From an uncultured Pelagibacteraceae bacterium (GTDB taxonomy: Bacteria > Pseudomonadota > Alphaproteobacteria > Pelagibacterales > Pelagibacteraceae): 44,489 bases of DNA. The translations under genes and the position numbers were made by a program. Position 1 is the stretch's first letter; every line of letters begins with the position of its first letter. The DNA lies in contig CACOLY010000009.1 in NCBI GenBank assembly GCA_902628195.1, forward strand, positions 1 to 44,489, read 5' to 3'. Under the pieces are notes generated by a model. It was not told where the DNA came from. It worked only from the letters and a program-made list of their open reading frames with translations, and did not search any database. Positions 39,325 to 44,489 of the stretch are shown in pieces.

Positions 39325-40124
39325 GTAATTCTTTAATTCATCAAACATTTAAAATTACAAAGAATGAAAATAGACCAGCTCTACTCACATATACTGTTGC
39401 TGGAGACAACACAAAAAAAAAATCATTGGAAATTCTCAAATCAATCTCTAATTATGCAGATATTTGTGAGTTGGGTTTTCCTCATAATACTCCAATCGCT
39501 GATGGCGGTCAGATCCAAACCAGTGCTTACCGGGCTATAAAAAATGGAATTAAAATAAACGATGTTTTTTCGATTGTAGCTCAATTTAAAAAACTAAAGA
39601 AAAACAAACCAATTATTTTGATGGGTTATTATAATATGATTTATCAATATAATGAAAATAAATTCATTAAAAAATGTCAAAAGTCGAAAGTAGATGGTCT
39701 CATAGTTGTAGATTTGCCATTTCCTGAAAATAAAACTTTTGCAAAAAAATGTAAAAAAAAAAATATTAATTTTATTCAACTTATTTCACCTACTACATCA
39801 AGAACACGTTTAAAACAAATAATCAAAAATTCTCATGATATGATTTATTATATTAGTATGCTATCCACGACCGGAGGAAAATTGAAAGTTTCTCCAAAAA
39901 AAATATTAGAGGAATATTCAAAAATAAAAAAACAAAATTCATCTAAAAACGTAGTAATAGGATTTGGAATAACTGAAAAAACCATAAATTCTCTTAAAAA
40001 AGCTGACGGATTAGTTGTTGGAAGTGCAATTTGTAAGGAAATAACTAACTCAATTAAAAAAAGACAAAATACTGTCACAAATGTTACTAATGTAGTGAAA
40101 AGATTAAAAAATAAAATTTTATGA
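39321..40124 (+). CDS. trpA: Tryptophan synthase alpha subunit, interface variant
   Basis: TrpA cleaves indole-glycerol phosphate and channels indole to TrpB. The 267-residue TIM barrel retains the two catalytic acids in CELGFPHNTPIADGGQIQ: Glu50 and Asp61. The Asp just before that Pro (Asp56 of E. coli, in PFSDPLADG), which contacts the beta subunit, is Thr57, and PFS is PHN. The phosphate loops GFGITEKT and VVGSAI are normal, and the ISMLSTTGGK loop replaces the common SxxGVTG. The changes parallel those in trpB and suggest coevolution. It overlaps both neighbours by 4 bp. Confidence 0.9.
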   Translation: MSNSLIHQTFKITKNENRPALLTYTVAGDNTKKKSLEILKSISNYADICELGFPHNTPIADGGQIQTSAYRAIKNGIKINDVFSIVAQFKKLKKNKPIILMGYYNMIYQYNENKFIKKCQKSKVDGLIVVDLPFPENKTFAKKCKKKNINFIQLISPTTSRTRLKQIIKNSHDMIYYISMLSTTGGKLKVSPKKILEEYSKIKKQNSSKNVVIGFGITEKTINSLKKADGLVVGSAICKEITNSIKKRQNTVTNVTNVVKRLKNKIL

Positions 40125-41056
40125 ACTGGATAAAAAAAATAATCAAAGTAGGTGAAAATATTAAATCTGCTATACACAAAAGAGCTACAAAAGAGGATAT
40201 GGCCAATAGTGATTGGACTTCTTGTTGTAAAGGACCAATTTTAAAAAAAGATTTAGAGGATAACCTTTGGGTTTGTCCTGAACCTGAGTGCAATAAACAT
40301 CATCGAATAAGTCCGAAACAAAGATTTGATATCTTGTTTGGAAAAAATAATTATGAAGTGTTTAAAACACCAATTCCAAAAGATGATCCTTTAAATTGGA
40401 CTGACTCAAAATCATATAAAGATAGATTAAAAGCTGCTAGAAAAAAAACTGGACTAGATTGTGGAATGATGGTTGTTAGCGGATCAATCAATGATATTAA
40501 AATTACTGCAGTAGCATCAGATTTTGACTTTTTGGGTGCCTCAATGGCTGCTGCTGAGGGAGAAGCTTTCTTATATGGGGTTCAACATGCAATTGAAAAC
40601 CAAACACCCTTTTTATGTGTGAGTGCTGGAGGTGGAATGAGAATGATGGAGAGTTTAATTTCTTTATCACAGATGACCAGAACAACTTTAGCAATTAATG
40701 AGTTAAAAAAAAATAATCTTCCATATTTAGTTTGCATTACAGATCCTACTGCAGGTGGAATTACAGCATCTTATGCAATGTTAGGAGATATTCATATCGC
40801 TGAACCCGGCGCTCTAATAGCTTTTGCAGGAGCTCGGGTAATCCAAGGAACTGTTAAAGAAGAACTTCCTGAAGGTTTTCAAAAAAGTGAGTATGTTGAA
40901 AAAACAGGATTTGTAGACTTAATTGTTGAAAGAAAAAATTTATCGGAAAAAATTGGAACTTTATTATCAATATTGTTAAAGAAAAATTCTGGTATAAGTT
41001 CTGAAGAAAATGAAACTTCAGAAAGTAATCAATCGCTTACAAAAGCTGCATCCTAA
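40121..41056 (+). CDS. accD: Acetyl-CoA carboxylase carboxyltransferase beta subunit
   Basis: AccD pairs with AccA to transfer CO2 from carboxybiotin to acetyl-CoA. The 311-residue protein has an N-terminal zinc-ribbon-like region and a crotonase-type domain (SASYAML-type ITASYAMLGDIHIAEPGALI, GARVIQGTVKEELPEGFQ). The zinc ribbon is rearranged: the first CxxC pair is CC (Cys35-36) and the second is CPEPEC (Cys52, Cys57). Many Alphaproteobacteria have lost these cysteines, so zinc binding is uncertain here. The catalytic part looks normal (SAGGGMRMMESLISLSQMT). The 3' end overlaps folC by 47 bp. AccA is encoded 21 kb away. Confidence 0.96.
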   Translation: MNWIKKIIKVGENIKSAIHKRATKEDMANSDWTSCCKGPILKKDLEDNLWVCPEPECNKHHRISPKQRFDILFGKNNYEVFKTPIPKDDPLNWTDSKSYKDRLKAARKKTGLDCGMMVVSGSINDIKITAVASDFDFLGASMAAAEGEAFLYGVQHAIENQTPFLCVSAGGGMRMMESLISLSQMTRTTLAINELKKNNLPYLVCITDPTAGGITASYAMLGDIHIAEPGALIAFAGARVIQGTVKEELPEGFQKSEYVEKTGFVDLIVERKNLSEKIGTLLSILLKKNSGISSEENETSESNQSLTKAAS

Positions 41057-42278
41057 AGAAATTGATCTTAGTTTAGATCGTATAAAACTTCTTTGTGAAA
41101 AATTGGGAAATCCGCAAGATGAAATAAATTGTATCCAAGTCTGTGGTACTAATGGAAAAGGAAGCACAATTTCTTTTTTAAGATCAATTCTAAAAGAGGC
41201 TAATATCAAATGTAATATTTATACTTCGCCTCATGTCAAACGTATTAATGAAAGATTTATATACAATGATGAAATGATAAGTGACGATGATCTTTCAAAT
41301 TTATTAAATGAAATTGAAGAAACTAATAATGGTCAACCTTTAACATATTTTGAGGCGCTTACAGCTGCATTTTTTCATGGATGTAAAAAGTATAAACAGA
41401 ATCTAGTTATTGCAGAATTTGGTCTATTTGGAAGGAGTGATGCTGTTAATATTCTAAAAAAAAATCTTTGTAATATAGTGACCTCTTGTAGTGAGGATCA
41501 CTTAGATTGGTTACCAAAAGAACATAGAACTATTGAAAGAATTATCTTCGAAAAAACTTCATCCTTGCTCAACTCAAATATAATAGTTGCAAAACAAAGC
41601 TCTGATGAAATTACAGAATGTATTAAAAAGAATATTTCTAAAAATAGTGCAAATAAATATTACTTTAAAGAAAGTTATAACTTTGTTTTAAAAGAAAATG
41701 ATTTCTTTTATTATGAGGATAGATATGGAAATTTAAAAATTCCTAGACCAAATTTAAATGGTCAATTTCAAATCGAAAATGCATCTACAGCTATTGCAAC
41801 ATTAAGAATTTTAGAAAATATAAAAATCAAGGACCAACACATAATAAATGGTATTCAAAAAGCATATAATATTGCTAGATTGGAGGAGATTAAATCTGGT
41901 AAAATTAAAAATCTAGTTAAAAACAATAGACTAATTCTGGATTCATCGCATAATCCAGGAGGAGCAAAAGTTCTTAATGAATATCTGCAAACTCTAGATT
42001 GCAACAAGCATGTGATTATTGGAATGATGGCCAATAAAGACCATGAAAAATATATATCTTATTTCAAAAATATTTCCTCTTTAACAACAATCGATATTCC
42101 TAATCAACCAAACGCAATAAGTGGGAAAGAGTTGAAAAATAAATTTAAAGATTTTCCTAATGTTCAGTACAAAAAAAACATCAAAGATGCTATTCAATCA
42201 ATACCTCTAAAAGAAAATGATTTATTGTTAATTACAGGTTCTTTATATTTGAGCGGAGAATTTTTTAATTTGAATTAA
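41010..42278 (+). CDS. folC: Bifunctional folylpolyglutamate / dihydrofolate synthase
   Basis: FolC adds glutamate to dihydropteroate and to folates. The 422-residue Mur-ligase-type protein has the ATP loop VCGTNGKGST (residues 44-53). IYTSPHVKRINERF follows, then the catalytic segment FEALTAAFFHGCKK, GLFGRSDAVN, NLNGQFQIENA and LDSSHNPGG. The ATG at 41010 lies inside accD. The conserved N-terminal segment LHPKEIDLSLDRI falls across the accD stop, so the overlap is real coding in two frames. It is the last gene of the rightward block and overlaps the convergent trx stop by 4 bp. Confidence 0.95.
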   Translation: MKLQKVINRLQKLHPKEIDLSLDRIKLLCEKLGNPQDEINCIQVCGTNGKGSTISFLRSILKEANIKCNIYTSPHVKRINERFIYNDEMISDDDLSNLLNEIEETNNGQPLTYFEALTAAFFHGCKKYKQNLVIAEFGLFGRSDAVNILKKNLCNIVTSCSEDHLDWLPKEHRTIERIIFEKTSSLLNSNIIVAKQSSDEITECIKKNISKNSANKYYFKESYNFVLKENDFFYYEDRYGNLKIPRPNLNGQFQIENASTAIATLRILENIKIKDQHIINGIQKAYNIARLEEIKSGKIKNLVKNNRLILDSSHNPGGAKVLNEYLQTLDCNKHVIIGMMANKDHEKYISYFKNISSLTTIDIPNQPNAISGKELKNKFKDFPNVQYKKNIKDAIQSIPLKENDLLLITGSLYLSGEFFNLN

Positions 42279-42592
42279 ATGTTTTTTTCTAAAAATTCTT
42301 TCATATTACCTTCTGGAACTCCACCAACTTTTCTATCAACCTCAACACCTTTTTTGTAGATTATAACTGTTGGCACCCCTCTTATTCCTGCGGCACTTCC
42401 TGTATTTATTCCACCATCCTCAATGTCTGCATAATAAAAACCTGCTTTGCCTTTATATTCACCAGCCAGTTTATCCATGATTGGTTTAAGAGCTTTACAG
42501 GGACCACACCATGCAGCACTAAATTGAATTACTGAAATATCCTCATTTTTGATTTTACTATCAAAATCTTCATCTTTAAAATCTGTAAGCAT
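42275..42592 (-). CDS. trxA: Thioredoxin
   Basis: This small dithiol-disulfide oxidoreductase reduces ribonucleotide reductase and other proteins in the cytoplasm. The 105-residue protein has the active site WCGPCK (Cys29, Cys32), the buried Asp region QFSAAW, and the cis-Pro loop GIRGVPTVIIYK. No signal peptide is seen, so it is cytoplasmic. It lies 34 bp downstream of the exonuclease I gene in the same direction. Confidence 0.97.
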   Translation of the reverse strand: MLTDFKDEDFDSKIKNEDISVIQFSAAWCGPCKALKPIMDKLAGEYKGKAGFYYADIEDGGINTGSAAGIRGVPTVIIYKKGVEVDRKVGGVPEGNMKEFLEKNI

Positions 42593-42626
42593 ATGATCTA
42601 TCTATAATTATTATCATCAATGTCAA

Positions 42627-44090
42627 CTAGGCTATTTCATATTTTTTTTCAATTGTCATAATAAATTTATTAATTTCATCAAGTTTTTTAAGTTCTTCCT
42701 CATCGTCTTTATTATCCGCTTGATTTCTAAGTGTATCGATTTCAGTATACGCCATGCCTATTGTTTGCCATTTCTCTTTATTTTTACTTAATATTCTTCT
42801 AGCAATCTCACTTTTAATATTCTTATATAAATCTGGTGGTAAAATTTGAGGAGCTTCTTGATAGATAATTTTTTGACCAAACCAACTACATCTTTTGTCT
42901 TGAAATTTATCTAACATTCTTAATTTATCTTCCCATGAGGAGCTATGCCATATTTTAAAAAGAGCTGTATCTTTGTTAGGTATAAATTTTTCATACAAAG
43001 TTTCTTCAGGTAATAAATCTTCTTGAGTTTTAGTTTGTTCTTTTTCTTCCTCAATTTCTCTGTAGATTGTTTGGACATTTTGACAAAACTTTTCACTTTC
43101 TCTGACCATTCTGGCTCTTTTTTGTATCACATCAGTCCCAAGTTTATTGTAAGGATTTCCCTTAGGATATTTAAATTCCAGTGCACATTTTTTATCTAAA
43201 AATACTGGTGCTTTGTTGATTTTCAACACTCTAATTATTTTTGGAGAAGTTTTACTAAAAATAGATCTTAATTGATTAATTGTCAGATTTAATAAGGGCT
43301 CAGGATCATTTCTTAAGTCATAGACAAACCTATCATTCGATTTTTTATGAAAAAGATGAGAATTATGATTTGGATGCAAATTACACACAAGATAAGGAAA
43401 ATCCCTTCCTTGTATAATTTCATTTATTGTGAATATTTCCTCTTTCTTCAAATGGGTTTCACAGCCAGCTTTCGTTGCAGTTATCAAAAATTTTTCCCAA
43501 TTTTCTTCATGTTTGTTTTTTACAATTCTAAGAATCTTACAACTTGTATAAGCATCATGAAAACCAGTATGTTGTTGTGTAGTATCAAACCCTTGAGCTG
43601 TTGCAAGTGACTCCAAAGCAAATGAAGGATTGCCCTTTTCTGTTAATCCTGTTTTTAAAGTTTCGGGATTTAAAAGTTGGGCAGCTCTAGCTATGTGTAT
43701 ACCGTCATGTTCGCTATTGGGTGAAGAGTGAGTAATGTAAGGATATCGATTTCCTTTAAAAAAATTATGCTGAGTCATGAATCTGTCAAAATTTGTATTA
43801 TTCCAACCTATAAACATGCATGGTCCAGCTTTTAAAAAGAAATTTTCAAGAGCTCCTAAAAAATCATAATGAGAATAATTACCCTTTGTTAAAAGATCAA
43901 TACTTGTTGAGTTAACAAGTAATGCTTTCGCACTTGGAACTTCTCCCTCAGGCATTCTGCCTCTAATATTCAATTTACCAATTTCTTTTAAATTTTTATC
44001 AACTACAACTGCACCAACTTCAATTATTGATCCCCAATTAGTACTATTTGTTGTTTCATAATCGTATATTACTATTTTATCCATTGTCAT
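42627..44090 (-). CDS. sbcB: Exodeoxyribonuclease I-like 3'-5' exonuclease
   Basis: This protein is probably exonuclease I, which degrades single-stranded DNA 3' to 5' in repair and recombination. In the 487-residue protein the DEDDh domain covers about residues 1-190: VIYDYETTNST (Asp-x-Glu), GWNNTNFDRFM (second Asp region) and HTGFHDAYTSCKIL (His and Asp of motif III). A middle region (residues 200-360, with LVCNLHPN and KINKAPVFL) and a helical C-terminal domain follow, and the total length matches E. coli SbcB (475). The C-terminal half contains the lid-like FIPNKDTALFKIWHSSSW. A second ATG lies two codons in. It is 12 bp downstream of a PD-(D/E)XK nuclease gene, which suggests joint action. 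Confidence 0.9.
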   Translation of the reverse strand: MTMDKIVIYDYETTNSTNWGSIIEVGAVVVDKNLKEIGKLNIRGRMPEGEVPSAKALLVNSTSIDLLTKGNYSHYDFLGALENFFLKAGPCMFIGWNNTNFDRFMTQHNFFKGNRYPYITHSSPNSEHDGIHIARAAQLLNPETLKTGLTEKGNPSFALESLATAQGFDTTQQHTGFHDAYTSCKILRIVKNKHEENWEKFLITATKAGCETHLKKEEIFTINEIIQGRDFPYLVCNLHPNHNSHLFHKKSNDRFVYDLRNDPEPLLNLTINQLRSIFSKTSPKIIRVLKINKAPVFLDKKCALEFKYPKGNPYNKLGTDVIQKRARMVRESEKFCQNVQTIYREIEEEKEQTKTQEDLLPEETLYEKFIPNKDTALFKIWHSSSWEDKLRMLDKFQDKRCSWFGQKIIYQEAPQILPPDLYKNIKSEIARRILSKNKEKWQTIGMAYTEIDTLRNQADNKDDEEELKKLDEINKFIMTIEKKYEIA

Positions 44091-44102
44091 TTATATAAGT
44101 AC

Positions 44103-44489
44103 TTAATTCAAATTTGAAAACTCATGAAATTTTTTTAATCTTCCTAAAAATAAATTTTGATACGTTATTAATTCTGGGCCTTTAATTTTAAATTCTTGAA
44201 ATAAATTATCTACAGTGCAAACTAAAATTACACAAGCATCAATATTCGAATTATACACGATATTATGTGCAAGAGAATACGCTGCAGTCTGTAACAACCA
44301 AGAGTCTATATACTCAACTTTTTTTGGTTTATTACTTTGTTTAAAATCAATTATTGTCTCTTTACCATCATAAACTCCTACACAATCTGCGGTACCAGCA
44401 TATTTTTCAGGATAATAAAGAGTACATTCAGTTCCCCATATTTCCTCTAATCTATTTGTTAATCCTTTATCAATTATCTCTTTAGCCAT
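44103..44489 (-). CDS. PD-(D/E)XK nuclease (RecB/MGME1-like), probably truncated by window edge
   Basis: The 128 residues seen contain a PD-(D/E)XK nuclease core: YAGTADCVGVYDGKETIIDFKQSN gives the first Asp and the catalytic D-x-K. DSWLLQTAAYSLAHN gives the downstream Gln-x-x-x-Tyr motif typical of RecB-family and MGME1-type exonucleases. The visible frame begins with ATG at the very last bases (44487-44489), but such proteins usually have an N-terminal part before the first Asp, so the gene probably continues beyond the window. It is adjacent to the exonuclease I-like gene on the same strand. Cas4-like nucleases share this fold, but no cysteine cluster is seen here. Confidence 0.75.
   Translation of the reverse strand: MAKEIIDKGLTNRLEEIWGTECTLYYPEKYAGTADCVGVYDGKETIIDFKQSNKPKKVEYIDSWLLQTAAYSLAHNIVYNSNIDACVILVCTVDNLFQEFKIKGPELITYQNLFLGRLKKFHEFSNLN

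Noticed and set aside
44103..44489. Cas4 of a CRISPR system
   Set aside because: The nuclease core is shared with Cas4, but no cysteine cluster for an iron-sulfur centre, cas genes or repeats are visible; RecB/MGME1-like is the better fit.

Overview
The window is almost certainly chromosome from a SAR11-clade alphaproteobacterium (Pelagibacterales). The coding DNA is extremely A+T rich. Spacers are mostly 0-100 bp, stop/start overlaps are common, and Shine-Dalgarno sites are mostly weak or absent. Gene blocks are alphaproteobacterial: lysC-ispG-prfA-prmC-DUF4167, GcrA, ffs-dnaX-ybaB-recR, cmk-rpsA-ihfB, and trpFBA-accD-folC. The rRNA operon has no 5S gene next to the 23S, an arrangement I recall from SAR11 genomes, where a hypervariable surface-polysaccharide island sits between 23S and 5S.

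Region 1 (1-1600) looks like the edge of that island: a truncated small gene, a pseudaminic-acid synthase (pseI) and a GNAT acetyltransferase that would suit the same pathway. Region 2 (about 1610-6550) is the rRNA operon read leftward: promoter, leader hairpins, 16S, tRNA-Ile(GAT), tRNA-Ala(TGC), 23S, with processing stalks visible around both large RNAs. Region 3 (6573-13744) has an M23 peptidase, then a leftward operon for aspartate kinase, IspG, RF1, its methyltransferase PrmC and a DUF4167 protein, then ubiG and a DUF1178 gene. Region 4 (13788-21046) has argJ, secA, accA (with an unusual C-terminal membrane segment) and malate synthase G. Region 5 (21033-25345) is a leftward block: SRP RNA, dnaX, ybaB, recR, and separately kdsB-pheA. 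Region 6 (25442-30379) has a membrane-anchored cytochrome c, argD-argF, gcrA, an NDUFA9-like protein and an RNase D-like exonuclease.

Region 7 (30382-42278) is one tightly packed rightward block of 13 genes: kdsD, lptC, lptB, aroA, cmk, rpsA, ihfB, pyrF, trpF, trpB, trpA, accD, folC. Region 8 (42275-44489) is leftward: thioredoxin, an exonuclease I-like protein and a PD-(D/E)XK nuclease cut by the window edge.

The genes form partial pathways: Kdo/LPS (kdsD, kdsB, lptC, lptB), arginine (argJ, argD, argF), aromatic amino acids (aroA, trpFBA, pheA), fatty acid carboxyltransferase (accA, accD), translation, secretion and DNA repair. I see no insertion sequence, prophage or CRISPR array. The most unusual signals lie inside housekeeping genes: a cytidylate kinase without its P-loop lysine, a TrpB/TrpA pair changed at near-invariant active-site and interface residues, an AccA with a membrane tail, an AccD with a rearranged zinc ribbon, a dnaX gene with a 10-A slippery run followed by an early -1 stop, an SRP RNA that runs into the dnaX ribosome-binding site, and a malate synthase without the glycine riboswitch reported for SAR11.
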